Shown here one piece after another: positions 52,685-61,780 of a stretch of 64,000 nt of DNA (its first letter is position 1; each line of letters opens with the position of its first letter). The stretch spans positions 310,001-374,000 of the forward strand of contig NZ_RCCJ01000001.1 in assembly GCF_003664005.1 (NCBI RefSeq). Direction: 5' to 3'. The notes under the pieces are model-generated. The model was not told the origin of the DNA, ran no database searches, and worked only from the letters and a program-made list of their open reading frames with translations. The DNA comes from Hydrogenivirga caldilitoris. GTDB lineage: Bacteria > Aquificota > Aquificia > Aquificales > Aquificaceae. The translations under genes and the position numbers were made by a program.

Positions 52685-52690
52685 TATATT
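52685..52690 (+). promoter_or_regulatory. -10-like hexamer TATATT six bases before the GGDEF-EAL start
   Basis: TATATT-N6-GTG(52697) with no ribosome site. It lies in a 16-base gap after the hydrolase gene. Confidence 0.35.
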
Positions 52691-52696
52691 AATAGA

Positions 52697-55600
52697 GTGG
52701 GGAAGGGAACTCTAAACTTTCTCGCCGGTGTTTACGTTCATGAGAATGAAAGGGAGCGGGAGTTAGTAGAGAAGATAAAGGAGGAGTTTGAGCGGGCACT
52801 CGGAAAGAGGATTAATCTTTTGATTCCCAAGAGTTACAGAGAAGAACTCACCCTCCACGAGACCGAGGATATAGACCTGTACTACGCAAACTCCCTTATG
52901 GCTTTTAAGCAGTTCAGAGAAGGGTACGTTCCCTTCCGGGTGAGAGGTAAGGAGACAGAGGTTTTTGCCTTGGCGGGTCGGTTAAAAGAGGACTTTGTTG
53001 TAGTGTCGGCTCCCTACCTTGAGGGTTACTTAGTCACTCTGTTCTTGATAAAGGAGCTTGACCTCCTCAGGCCGGAGATAATTTACACAGAACTTGAGGA
53101 GGAGGCTTACAGGGAAGTCCTTGAGGGCACCGCAGACCTATGTCTCATCCACAGAGAATCTTACGAGCTTTTCCGCCGCAAACACGGAGAGATACCTCTC
53201 TTAAAGGAGATTGAAACCAGCCTTTCCAACTACCTGACGGTGAAAGGGGAACTTTACAGGGAAGAGGAGGAAAAACTCTCGGGACTTGGGACCTGTGTAA
53301 AACTGGAACCCGAGGAGTTTAAGAGAGCACTGAGTTTCGGTTTCAGCATGGAGGAGCTGGCTAAGCTTAAGCTCTTCTTTGACGTTTCAAAGGCGCTCTA
53401 CCAGAACGAATACACAGGAACGGTGATATACAGAGACAGGATACTTTACGCCAGCAAGAATGTGGAGAAGATAACGGGTTACTCTTTAAGAGAGCTTCAG
53501 GAAATGAGCATCCTTGATTTCATTGAGGAGAGCGATGAGGTTAAGAGAGCGATGCTCAGAACTATTGAGGAGAGGAAGAGAGGGGGATACTTCCTTAAGC
53601 TGTATCCGACCCTTAAGATAAGAACGAGGCGAGGGGAGGCAAGATACATAAGGGTCTTTTCCAAGACGGTTATATACAACTACCAGCACTGCGGTATGCT
53701 CATTTTCCACGAGATTACTCCCGAAGTTATGCGCCAGAAGGTTTACAGAGCTCTGAGGAATATAAACAAAGCCATAACCACCGTCCTCACCCAGAAAGAA
53801 CTCTATCAGACGGTGTGTGAAACCCTCGTTAGGGAGTTTGATATAAAGTTTGCTTGGATAGGAAGGGTGGACGAGGAGGGAAATCTTGAGGAGCTCCACA
53901 GCTGTGGAGAGGGACTTGACTACTTAAAGCATGTAAATTTCAGCAAGGCTGCGCTTCTTTCTTCCAACTACCCCACGTGCGTAGCTTACAGGGAGGGAAG
54001 GGTGGTTATAAACCCCTCAACGGAGGAGAACCCGTCGGCGGAGACCTACAGGGAGGAGATGTTGAAGAGAGGGTTCCTTTCCTCCGCAGCCATACCCATA
54101 AAGCTGAAAGACAGGGTGGTTGCCGTTCTCAACGTGTACGCATCCGTTCCTAACTTCTTTGCAGAGGATGTTAGGGACCTCCTTGAGGAGATTCAGCGCG
54201 ACCTCAGCTTCGCCCTTGAAAAGATACACACGATAAGGGACAGCATACTCCTGAAACAGGCTGTAGAGAAGGCGAGGGAGGGAGTTCTTATAACCGATGG
54301 TGAGGGGAATATCCTTTATGTGAACGACTTCATATGCGAGCTGACGGGCTACAGCAGAGAGGAGCTGATAAGAAAGAACCCGAGGATTTTCAAGTCCGGA
54401 TACCATCCGAAGGAGTTTTACCAGCACCTATGGGAAACGATACTCTCCGGTAAGGAGTTTAACGCCGTATTCGTAAACAGGAAGAAGAACGGAGAGCTTT
54501 TTTACGTTGAGCAGAAGATAGTGCCCGTTGAACTGCCCGGCGGACACAGGAGGTTCGTAGCCCTTTGGAGGGACATAACCAAGGAGACGCTCCTCTCGGA
54601 GGAGAACGAGAGACTCAGGTATTACGACATTCTGACCGGACTTTTAAACTTCGGCGGTTTTAAAGTCAACGCTGAAAATCTTATAAGTGAGGGTGTGGGA
54701 ACATCCGCCCTGCTCCTCATAGACCTTGCCAACTTCTCATACATAAACAAGACCTACGGGAGCGAGGCAGGGGACAGGGTCCTGAAAGAGGTCGGTGAAA
54801 GGTTGAGGGCGAGGGTGAAGGAGAGGGACCTTGTAGGAAGGATAGGAGGGGATGAGTTTGGGCTTTTCCTTACAGAGCTAAAGGATGTGAAGGACATTTT
54901 TTCCATAATGGAGAGGATAAAAGCTGTTCTGAGGGATGAGATTAAGATTAACGGAGCTTCACTAACCCTAAACTTCCACGGAGGGGTGGCTATATTCCCT
55001 CAGGACGGAGAGGACTTCAAAACCCTGATTGAGAACGCCAGCGTAGCTTTAAGATTCTCAAAGGAAGAGGGTATAAACAACATCAAGCTCTTCAACAGGG
55101 AGCTTGAAGAGGAAGCAAAGAAGTTCCTTTACAGGGAAAGCCTCTTAGAGAGAGCCTTAAGGGAGAAACTTTTTGTTTTCCACTACCAGCCCTACTTTGA
55201 TACAAGGAACGGCAGGCTTGCCGGTTTTGAAGCCCTTCTCAGGATAAGGGAGAGGGACGGTACCCTTCACTACCCTGCCGAGTTCATAGACTACCTTGAG
55301 AAGTTCCAGCACCTGAGCGGTTATATAGATTGGGCTTTAAAGGAAGTTTCCTTAAAGATAAAGAGCTGGAACGTTCCCATAAGTCTGAACGTCTCTGCCA
55401 GAGCCTTCAAAGAACCCTCCTTCCCGGAGAAGGTCCTGAGCCATGCACGGGAATTGTCCCAACCCCTTATCGTTGAGATAACCGAAAGGCTCTACATGGA
55501 GGATATGGAGAGGTCAAGGAAGATAATAGGCAGACTGAAAGAGAGCGAAAAGGTCAGGATAGCGATAGACGATTTCGGGACAGGCTACTCCTCCCTGTCC

Positions 55601-55855
55601 TACATAAAGGATATAAATGCGGACATACTCAAGATAGACATGTCCTTCACGAAGGCTATGGTTGAGGACGAGAAGGCGAGAGCTGTAGTTGAGGCTATAG
55701 TCCACCTTGCAAGACTCCTCGGCATGAAGACCCTCGCTGAAGGTGTTGAGACTAAGGAGCAGTATGAACTTGTGAGAGATATGGGCATAGATTACGCTCA
55801 GGGCTTTTACCTCGCCAAACCTTTACCCGAGGAGGAAGCCGAGAAACTCCTGTAA
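52697..55855 (+). CDS. Cytoplasmic PAS-GAF-PAS-GGDEF-EAL c-di-GMP-turnover protein
   Basis: This 1052-aa protein has no signal peptide or membrane helix. Order: a PhnD-like substrate-binding fold (about 1-215), PAS (about 230-350), GAF (about 360-515), PAS (about 525-635), GGDEF (about 645-800) and EAL (about 810-1052). GGDEF is intact (RIGGDEF); the I-site reads KERD, with Lys instead of Arg. EAL carries its key residues: FEALLR, NVSARA, EITER, IDDFGTGYSS, LKIDMS, AEGVET, QGFYLAKPL. Both synthesis and breakdown are possible. It could feed the c-di-GMP receptors in the pel, pilus and PilZ genes (inference). Confidence 0.9.
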   Translation: MGKGTLNFLAGVYVHENERERELVEKIKEEFERALGKRINLLIPKSYREELTLHETEDIDLYYANSLMAFKQFREGYVPFRVRGKETEVFALAGRLKEDFVVVSAPYLEGYLVTLFLIKELDLLRPEIIYTELEEEAYREVLEGTADLCLIHRESYELFRRKHGEIPLLKEIETSLSNYLTVKGELYREEEEKLSGLGTCVKLEPEEFKRALSFGFSMEELAKLKLFFDVSKALYQNEYTGTVIYRDRILYASKNVEKITGYSLRELQEMSILDFIEESDEVKRAMLRTIEERKRGGYFLKLYPTLKIRTRRGEARYIRVFSKTVIYNYQHCGMLIFHEITPEVMRQKVYRALRNINKAITTVLTQKELYQTVCETLVREFDIKFAWIGRVDEEGNLEELHSCGEGLDYLKHVNFSKAALLSSNYPTCVAYREGRVVINPSTEENPSAETYREEMLKRGFLSSAAIPIKLKDRVVAVLNVYASVPNFFAEDVRDLLEEIQRDLSFALEKIHTIRDSILLKQAVEKAREGVLITDGEGNILYVNDFICELTGYSREELIRKNPRIFKSGYHPKEFYQHLWETILSGKEFNAVFVNRKKNGELFYVEQKIVPVELPGGHRRFVALWRDITKETLLSEENERLRYYDILTGLLNFGGFKVNAENLISEGVGTSALLLIDLANFSYINKTYGSEAGDRVLKEVGERLRARVKERDLVGRIGGDEFGLFLTELKDVKDIFSIMERIKAVLRDEIKINGASLTLNFHGGVAIFPQDGEDFKTLIENASVALRFSKEEGINNIKLFNRELEEEAKKFLYRESLLERALREKLFVFHYQPYFDTRNGRLAGFEALLRIRERDGTLHYPAEFIDYLEKFQHLSGYIDWALKEVSLKIKSWNVPISLNVSARAFKEPSFPEKVLSHARELSQPLIVEITERLYMEDMERSRKIIGRLKESEKVRIAIDDFGTGYSSLSYIKDINADILKIDMSFTKAMVEDEKARAVVEAIVHLARLLGMKTLAEGVETKEQYELVRDMGIDYAQGFYLAKPLPEEEAEKLL

Positions 55856-55866
55856 AGTAATATCTA

Positions 55867-56607
55867 ATGAAGAAGTTCATATACTCACTGAGCGAGGAAG
55901 AACTCGGAGAGCTCCTCGCACGCAAACCCCTCGCCCTTGAAGTTCTTCAGAGGGAAGGGAACACCTTGGTGGTAGCCTCCTATGAACCTTTAGAGGGTCT
56001 CTCACCCGAAAGGGTGGAGGAGGTCGGCGAGGACTGGAAGGACTGGAAGAAGGGTTTCGGACCCGTTGATGTGGATGACTTCGTGATAATGCCTCCATGG
56101 AAGAAGCCTGTCTTCATAAATCCGGGGATGGCTTTCGGAACGGGGCTACATCCCACAACGAGGCTCTGTATAAAGCTTATGAAAGAGTATATAGGTAAGG
56201 GAGATAGCGTTCTTGACGTTGGAACGGGGAGTGGGGTTCTTGGTATAGTCGCCAAGCTTTTGGGTGCAGGCAGGGTAGTGGGTATAGACGTAAGTGAAGA
56301 TGCGGTCAGGGAGTGTAAAGAGAACGCTAAGCTGAACAAAGTGGACATAGAGTGCAGGCTTGCCACACCTTCCCAAATAATAAATGGGTTTGACCTCATA
56401 GTTGCTAACCTTGAACTTCCTATATTCAGGGAGGAACTGGACAAACTCCTTTCGCTCTTCAAAAAGAGTGCTATCTTTTCTGGAATATACAGGGAAGAGG
56501 AACTTGATGAGTTTCTACGCATGCTCAGACACAGAGGTGTTAAAGTGGATAAAATATTAGAGGAGCAAGAGTGGTTCTGTGTAGGGGTGGGAGATGCAGG
56601 GAATTAA
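55867..56607 (+). CDS. prmA: Ribosomal protein L11 methyltransferase
   Basis: This 246-aa protein is shorter than E. coli PrmA in the N-terminal domain. The PrmA-specific PGMAFGTGLHPTTRLC, SAM-binding DVGTGSGVLGIVAKLLGA and the substrate-pocket motif VANLEL are present. It trimethylates L11. It overlaps the M23 peptidase gene by 14 bases. Confidence 0.9.
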   Translation: MKKFIYSLSEEELGELLARKPLALEVLQREGNTLVVASYEPLEGLSPERVEEVGEDWKDWKKGFGPVDVDDFVIMPPWKKPVFINPGMAFGTGLHPTTRLCIKLMKEYIGKGDSVLDVGTGSGVLGIVAKLLGAGRVVGIDVSEDAVRECKENAKLNKVDIECRLATPSQIINGFDLIVANLELPIFREELDKLLSLFKKSAIFSGIYREEELDEFLRMLRHRGVKVDKILEEQEWFCVGVGDAGN

Positions 56608-57880
56608 GAAATTTGTAAGGACGGTGGTTTTTGTTGCCCTGCTGGGCATAATCGGTTTTACCCTCTATAATCTATTCTTCTTAAAACCTAAAGTGTATAA
56701 CCTGCAGCAACTTGAAAAGCTGCCAAAGGAGAAGGTGGTCAATCTTGTGGTATCCCCTCGTGCCTATGTGGATAGGGTAAGCGTGGTTGCGATTCAGGGA
56801 AACAAAGAAATCCTGCTCTTTGAGGGAAAGCTTCCTAAAGAGGTGAACGAGGTAACCTTTACCGTTAAACCTGAGAGTTCAGGCTTAAAGGAAGGTGAGG
56901 CGAGAGTAGTGGTCAAGTTGAGAAGGTTCTATATCTTTGAGAAGAGCTTTGAGGTCAGAGCTATCGTTGATACGCAACCTCCGAGAATACATATCCTTTA
57001 CGCTCCCTACACGGTGCTTCAGGGGGGTTCGGGGGGAATAAAGGTAAAGCTGAGTGAGCCTGCCCAGCTGTACGTTGAGGTTGGAGGTAGGAAATTCAAA
57101 TCTTATAAGGTTAAGGAGGACCTCTACATATCTCTCTTTGGCGTGCCTGTTGACACCTCTCCCAGAGATGTCATAAAGGTTGTTGCCATTGACGAGGTTG
57201 GAAATGAGACTGTGATACCTCTCGGGACGGGCATAAAGAGGAATAACTTTCAGAGTTTAAGGATAGAGTTGAGCGGTAAAGAGAAGGTTATGTTGCCAAA
57301 ATTGGGGACTATACTTGGGGGAAACTATGAGGGCTCAAACTTCGTTGAGCTGTTCAAAAAGGTAAACGAAGAGGTCAGAGCCGAAAATGAAAGGAAAATC
57401 GCCGAGGTAGGAGGAAACTCCGCCCCACAGAGGTACTGGAGGGGCAATTTTATTCAGCTTAAGAATAGCAAGGTTATATCAAGGTATGGAGAGAAGAGGA
57501 CATACACTTACAGGGGTAAACCCATAAGCAGTAGCAGACATATGGGCTATGACCTTGCCTCCGTTAAGAATTCAAGGGTTCCGGCGGCAAACCATGGAGT
57601 TGTGGTGTTCGCTGGAGACTTAGGTATATACGGCAATACCGTCATAATAGACCACGGATACGGACTGATGAGCCTTTACGCCCATTTGGCTGACTTTAGA
57701 GTCAGTAAGGGGGATATGGTTAAGAAGGGACAGGTGATAGGCTATACGGATATGACAGGACTTGCCTTCGGAGATCACCTTCACTTCGGTATACTCATAG
57801 ACGGCTATGAGGTTACCCCCTTAGAGTGGTGGGACAGCAAGTGGATACGGACAAGGATTGAACCTGTATTCTCATACTAA
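56594..57880 (+). CDS. M23-family zinc metallopeptidase (peptidoglycan endopeptidase type)
   Basis: This 428-aa protein has an N-terminal membrane anchor (TVVFVALLGIIGFTLYNLFFL), long beta-rich periplasmic domains (about 40-250), and a C-terminal M23 domain with zinc ligands RHMGYD and HLHFG and the conserved YGNTVIIDHGYGLMSLYAHL. All catalytic residues are present. It probably cuts peptide crosslinks in peptidoglycan or regulates such enzymes. Its end overlaps the convergent phosphatase gene by 9 bases. Confidence 0.9.
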   Translation: MQGIKKFVRTVVFVALLGIIGFTLYNLFFLKPKVYNLQQLEKLPKEKVVNLVVSPRAYVDRVSVVAIQGNKEILLFEGKLPKEVNEVTFTVKPESSGLKEGEARVVVKLRRFYIFEKSFEVRAIVDTQPPRIHILYAPYTVLQGGSGGIKVKLSEPAQLYVEVGGRKFKSYKVKEDLYISLFGVPVDTSPRDVIKVVAIDEVGNETVIPLGTGIKRNNFQSLRIELSGKEKVMLPKLGTILGGNYEGSNFVELFKKVNEEVRAENERKIAEVGGNSAPQRYWRGNFIQLKNSKVISRYGEKRTYTYRGKPISSSRHMGYDLASVKNSRVPAANHGVVVFAGDLGIYGNTVIIDHGYGLMSLYAHLADFRVSKGDMVKKGQVIGYTDMTGLAFGDHLHFGILIDGYEVTPLEWWDSKWIRTRIEPVFSY

Positions 57881-58474
57881 GTGGCACAGGTTGTTGAGAT
57901 ATATGAGCCTGAAGCCCTCTCCATCAAATTCCAGAAGGCTTACTCCGGTGTTGTCCATGTGGACACTCCACAGGTTTTCAAGCCCAAGGCCAAGGGAAAG
58001 ACAGACTATACCGTGTAAAGTTCCGCCGTGACCTACAACCACGAGGTTGTCTTCCTCCCTCTTCTTCAGGTCTTCTAAAAAGCTGAGGATTCTCTTCTCA
58101 AAGTTCTCCATGGGTTCTTGAGTTGGAAGGGGATTCCTGACAGGGTTTTTGAGCCAGCCCAGCATCATCTCTCTCTCCTGGTCAAAGAGTTCCCAGAAGT
58201 TTCTCCCCTCCAGAAAACCGAAGGACATCTCCCGTATCCTCTCATCTATCTCCGGCTCAAGTCCGAGAACGTCCCCTATCGTCAGGGCTGTTTTGTATGC
58301 CCTCCTCTGGGGAGAACTTATAAGTGCCTGTATACCTTCTTTTGACAGAAACATAGCTACCATCCTCGCCTGGACAAAACCAAGGGGTGTCAGGTCGCTG
58401 TCCAGTCTGCCTTGAAATATACCCTTCTCGTTGAACTCACTCTGGGCGTGCCTTACGAGGTAAATTCTCTTCAT
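57872..58474 (-). CDS. Histidine phosphatase (dPGM superfamily), possible metal-independent phosphoserine phosphatase subunit
   Basis: This 200-aa protein has the phospho-His motif LVRHAQSEFNEKGIFQG, SSPQRRAYKTA, and the second His in VGHGGTLHGIV. The ending NNLCHLV recalls the C-terminal CH motif of the Hydrogenobacter phosphoserine phosphatases PspA/PspB, which belong to this superfamily. That suggests a role in serine synthesis, but phosphoglycerate mutase or another phosphatase cannot be excluded. It is coupled to the 87-aa gene by a 4-base overlap. Confidence 0.82.
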   Translation of the reverse strand: MKRIYLVRHAQSEFNEKGIFQGRLDSDLTPLGFVQARMVAMFLSKEGIQALISSPQRRAYKTALTIGDVLGLEPEIDERIREMSFGFLEGRNFWELFDQEREMMLGWLKNPVRNPLPTQEPMENFEKRILSFLEDLKKREEDNLVVVGHGGTLHGIVCLSLGLGLENLWSVHMDNTGVSLLEFDGEGFRLIYLNNLCHLV

Positions 58475-58734
58475 ATCTGCTCAAAGAGAACGTCTAAAAT
58501 CTGTGCCTGTATATCAACTTCCCAGTTTTGGTAATGCTCATCCTTGTTAACTATGAGAATTATTCCCAAGCTCTCAAGGTAAAGCACCATCTTAGCAAGG
58601 TTTACCAAACCGCACTCCCTTGCAGACTTCAAGTCTCTGAGCTTAACCCTCGGTATAGGTTTCTCTGAGTCACGAAAAAGCTCCAAAAGCTCCTGCTTCA
58701 GGTTATAGTAAAGCGTTTCAAAATCACAGGACAT
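58471..58734 (-). CDS. Hypothetical small protein
   Basis: This 87-aa soluble helical protein has Cys at positions 3 and 40. RVKLRDLKSARECGLVNLAKMVLYLESLGIILIV could be a winged-helix-like fold, but this is not established. It lies between murE (11 bases upstream) and the phosphatase gene (4-base overlap), so it is co-transcribed. An AGGAGG lies close to ATG 58734. No family recognised. Confidence 0.7.
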   Translation of the reverse strand: MSCDFETLYYNLKQELLELFRDSEKPIPRVKLRDLKSARECGLVNLAKMVLYLESLGIILIVNKDEHYQNWEVDIQAQILDVLFEQI

Positions 58735-58745
58735 ACGGACCTCCT

Positions 58746-60146
58746 CTAAATATATTTTTTAACCACCTGGGCATCACTGAAGGGATATTTTATCCCCTTA
58801 ACTTCCTGATAGTCTTCGTGCCCCTTTCCGAGTATGGCTACTATGTCACCCTTGTCTGCTAGCTCTACGGCTCTCTTTATGGCTTTTTCCCTATCCGGTT
58901 CAACGATAACCTTTTCATAGTTTCTTATACCCTTCAGGATATCCTTTATTATCATCTCTGGTTCTTCATCTCTGGGGTTGTCGGAGGTGACCACAACTAT
59001 ATCACTCAATCTGTCGGCTACCTCACCCATGAGAGGGCGCTTTGTCCTGTCCCTGTTCCCTCCAGCACCGAACACCGTTATGACCTTATTTAACGCCAGG
59101 TTCCTTATCGTTTTCAGGACATTCTCAATAGCGTCCGGTGTGTGGGCGTAATCCACAACGGCTATAAAACCTCTATCAGAGCGGTAAACCTCAAATCTTC
59201 CTGGAACATTCACCCCCTGAAGCGCTCTCTGGATAATGCCCGGCTCTATACCTGTCTTTAAGGCGTACCCTATCGCAGCCGATAAATTGTACGCCTGGAA
59301 ACCGCCTATCAGGTTTGTGGAGAATTTATAATTCTTCCCCTCAAAGGACAGCTCCAGTACGGAACCTTCAAAATCCGTTCTGAAAGAGCTTATTCTCAGA
59401 ATCCCTTCCCTGCCGTAGGTTATGATATTCCCCTTTATCTCCTCAGCGAGTCTTCTCCCGTAAGTGTCGTCCAGGTTTATAACCGCAAACCCGTAGCTGT
59501 ATAAATCAAAGAGTTTCTTCTTTGCTCTGTAGTAGCTTTCCATATCTCCATGGTAATCAAGGTGGTCTTGGGTAAGGTTGGTAAACACAACAGCTTCAAA
59601 CTTGGTTCCCCATACCCTGTGTTGGTCAAGGGCGTGGGAAGACACCTCAGCCACAACGTGGGTAGCTCCGTTATCAAACATCTCTTTGAGAGTTCTGTGC
59701 CAGGTTACAGGGTCCGGCGTGGTTCTGCCTGAGCCAAAGACTCTACTCCCCAGTCTGTACTGGATAGTTCCCATAAGCCCGGTCTTATAACCCGACTCTA
59801 CAAGAATTCTTTCAATTAGGTAGGTGGTGGTTGTCTTGCCGTTGGTTCCTGTTACTCCTATTACCTTGAGCTTTTCTGAGGGTTTACCATAAAACAGGCT
59901 GGCAAACTCAGCGAGAGCCTTACGTGAGTCTTCAACCTTTATTATCCTAGGGTCTTTAAAGCCCGGCTCCCTTTCAACCACAACTGCGAGTGCCTTCTTC
60001 TGGAGGGCTTCTCTTACGAAATCATGCCCGTCAAACCTCGTCCCCCTTACAGCGAAGAACACAAATCCCTCTTTAACCTCTCTGGAATCTGAGCTTACAC
60101 CCTTAACCCTTGGTAGGAGACTCTTGAGTTCTTCCGATAATTCCAT
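58746..60146 (-). CDS. murE: UDP-N-acetylmuramoyl-tripeptide synthetase (meso-DAP type)
   Basis: This 466-aa protein has Mur ligase motifs: ATP loop GVTGTNGKTTTTYLIERI, the GRTTPDP region, DHLDYHGDMESYYRAK, and VDYAHTPDAIENVL. The substrate loop DNPRDEEP is the signature of meso-diaminopimelate-adding MurE, implying a Gram-negative-type peptidoglycan. No murF/mraY cluster is adjacent. No ribosome site precedes ATG 60146, and an AT-rich -10-like stretch is just upstream. Confidence 0.96.
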   Translation of the reverse strand: MELSEELKSLLPRVKGVSSDSREVKEGFVFFAVRGTRFDGHDFVREALQKKALAVVVEREPGFKDPRIIKVEDSRKALAEFASLFYGKPSEKLKVIGVTGTNGKTTTTYLIERILVESGYKTGLMGTIQYRLGSRVFGSGRTTPDPVTWHRTLKEMFDNGATHVVAEVSSHALDQHRVWGTKFEAVVFTNLTQDHLDYHGDMESYYRAKKKLFDLYSYGFAVINLDDTYGRRLAEEIKGNIITYGREGILRISSFRTDFEGSVLELSFEGKNYKFSTNLIGGFQAYNLSAAIGYALKTGIEPGIIQRALQGVNVPGRFEVYRSDRGFIAVVDYAHTPDAIENVLKTIRNLALNKVITVFGAGGNRDRTKRPLMGEVADRLSDIVVVTSDNPRDEEPEMIIKDILKGIRNYEKVIVEPDREKAIKRAVELADKGDIVAILGKGHEDYQEVKGIKYPFSDAQVVKKYI

Positions 60147-60164
60147 GTGAGATTAATATTAAAT

Positions 60165-60917
60165 CTACTCAAGTCTGTAAACAATAGGCAATACCACGAA
60201 GACTTTTCTCTCCGGCTTTGGGAACTCCTTAGCCGCCAGCCTAACAGCCCTAAGGGCATTACTGTCCAGAATTTCAAAACCTGAGCTCTTCTCCACCAGG
60301 AGTTCTTCAATCTCACCCTCAGGCGTAAAAAGGAACCTGACCAGCACCGTTCCCTCCCATCCCATCCTGCGAGCTATGGGGGGATAGACCAAGTAACTCC
60401 TCACAACCTCCCTTATCAGGGACAGGTTCTCCTTAACGAAACTCTCTCCGTAGTCCCTTTCACTGGCTTTTGGTGAAGGTTCTTCTACAGGCTTTTCGGC
60501 AGGCTTGTTATCCGTATCTTGAGTGAGAACCTCCTGAATTTTATCCTCCTGCACCGTCTCCTTCTTACCTTCATCTTGGTTGGTGAGCTTAGAGTTTTTC
60601 ATCGTGACATCGGTTTCTGGGGTTGCCTCCTTTGGTACCGGAGATTTAAGAGCACTCTTTTCTACTCTAGTAGGTTTCGCTACAACCACCCGCTTTGGGG
60701 TTTTCTTCTTCCTTTTGGGGGTCTTCTTTTTTACAGCCCTCACCCGAGTATTTTGGGGTACGCTTGGTGGTTTTTCCCTTTCAACTTTCAGGTTGTTAAG
60801 GCTTACCGATATCGTATTTCTTTCCTCGTACTTTGGCTCCGGGACGAAAGAGAGGAAGGCAAAAATCACAAAGCTGTGCAGTATCACGGATAGCAGAAAG
60901 GCAACTTTAAATCTCAT
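60165..60917 (-). CDS. tonB: TonB energy-transducing protein
   Basis: This 250-aa protein has an N-terminal helix with the SVILHSFVIF signature His, a long Pro/Lys/Glu-rich spacer (about 50-150) and a C-terminal TonB domain (YPPIARRMGWEGTVLVRFLFTPEGEIEE). It couples ExbB/ExbD to outer-membrane receptors such as the one at 62439. It overlaps exbD by 11 bases. Confidence 0.93.
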   Translation of the reverse strand: MRFKVAFLLSVILHSFVIFAFLSFVPEPKYEERNTISVSLNNLKVEREKPPSVPQNTRVRAVKKKTPKRKKKTPKRVVVAKPTRVEKSALKSPVPKEATPETDVTMKNSKLTNQDEGKKETVQEDKIQEVLTQDTDNKPAEKPVEEPSPKASERDYGESFVKENLSLIREVVRSYLVYPPIARRMGWEGTVLVRFLFTPEGEIEELLVEKSSGFEILDSNALRAVRLAAKEFPKPERKVFVVLPIVYRLE

Positions 60918-61293
60918 CCTTCTTCACCAGCATGTTTATCTTCCTGAATCCCAGCCTGTTCAGAATGTCCATGACGCTCACAAGATTCTGAATTCTTGCT
61001 TCCCTGTCAGCCCTTATGTTGACTCCTATCTCCCTGTCAAGGGACTTCAACTCCTCCTTCAACTGGGCAAGGTGCACTTCTTTCTCCTCAAGGAACAGCT
61101 TCCCGTTTTCTTTTATGGTTATGTTTATTGCACCGTGGGTTTTTCCGGTTTCCCCGCTCTGGGCGGAAGGAAGGTTCACTGGTATCTCACCTTGGACTAT
61201 AAAGGTGGCTGTAGTTAAGACTATGGTCAGGAGAACAAGCATTATATCTACGAGAGGTATAACGTTGATGTAATCAAACTCTCTCTCTTCCAT
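60907..61293 (-). CDS. exbD: ExbD/TolR family proton-channel subunit
   Basis: This 128-aa protein has a single N-terminal helix with the proton-carrying Asp in [14 protein letters not shown], followed by a periplasmic domain ([10 protein letters not shown]...). ExbD rather than TolR is favoured because tonB follows. It overlaps exbB by 20 bases. Confidence 0.93.
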   Translation of the reverse strand: MEEREFDYINVIPLVDIMLVLLTIVLTTATFIVQGEIPVNLPSAQSGETGKTHGAINITIKENGKLFLEEKEVHLAQLKEELKSLDREIGVNIRADREARIQNLVSVMDILNRLGFRKINMLVKKDEI

Positions 61294-61708
61294 TCTCCGC
61301 CTCCCATAGGGCTAAAAGAACCTTCACCTTCCTCAAGAGGAGGTTGTAGAAAACCACCGAAGGAATCGCAACTAAAAGACCCACGGCGGTGGCTTTAAGG
61401 GCTAAGGCAAGACCAACCATTATCTCCTTCGTATTTACAAAGCCCTGAGAACCAATTGTGTAGAAGGTGAGCATTATCCCTAAAACCGTTCCCAAAAGCC
61501 CCACGTAAGGTGCGTTGGAACCTACTGTGGCTATTATGTGAAGACTCTTTGTAAGGGCTACTTCAAGCTCCTGTTTTGTCCTAAACTCCTTTATCCGAAC
61601 ACTTCTGAGGAACAGCCACCTCTCAATGGCTATCGCCACGGAGACAACGCTCATAAAAACCAGAACCCCTATTATCCCGTAGTCCACCAGCTCCTTTATT
61701 CCTTCCAT
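61274..61708 (-). CDS. exbB: ExbB/TolQ/MotA family proton-channel subunit
   Basis: This 144-aa protein has three membrane helices. The family core [22 protein letters not shown] and [20 protein letters not shown] is present. It is shorter than E. coli ExbB (244 aa), as common in this group. First gene of exbB-exbD-tonB. No ribosome site; TAAAAT ends seven bases before the ATG. Confidence 0.93.
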   Translation of the reverse strand: MEGIKELVDYGIIGVLVFMSVVSVAIAIERWLFLRSVRIKEFRTKQELEVALTKSLHIIATVGSNAPYVGLLGTVLGIMLTFYTIGSQGFVNTKEIMVGLALALKATAVGLLVAIPSVVFYNLLLRKVKVLLALWEAENGRERV

Positions 61709-61715
61709 ATTGTTA

Positions 61716-61721
61716 ATTTTA
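61716..61721 (-). promoter_or_regulatory. -10-like hexamer TAAAAT seven bases before the exbB start
   Basis: TAAAAT-N7-ATG(61708), no ribosome site. It faces the separate -10-like TATAAT at 61748 of the divergent SCO1 gene. Confidence 0.4.
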
Positions 61722-61747
61722 TGATAAATTTCACGTTAAATTAATGT

Positions 61748-61753
61748 TATAAT
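61748..61753 (+). promoter_or_regulatory. -10 hexamer TATAAT of the SCO1-receptor unit
   Basis: TATAAT about 27 bases before the SCO1 GTG, leaving an ordinary leader with AGGAGG. No convincing -35 element was seen. Confidence 0.4.
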
Positions 61754-61780
61754 CAACACAAATTTAACAGGAGGTCTGAG

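Noticed and set aside
55980-56522. Minus-strand open frame of 180 codons
   Set aside because: Antisense to prmA, Ser-rich low-complexity translation, no ribosome site.
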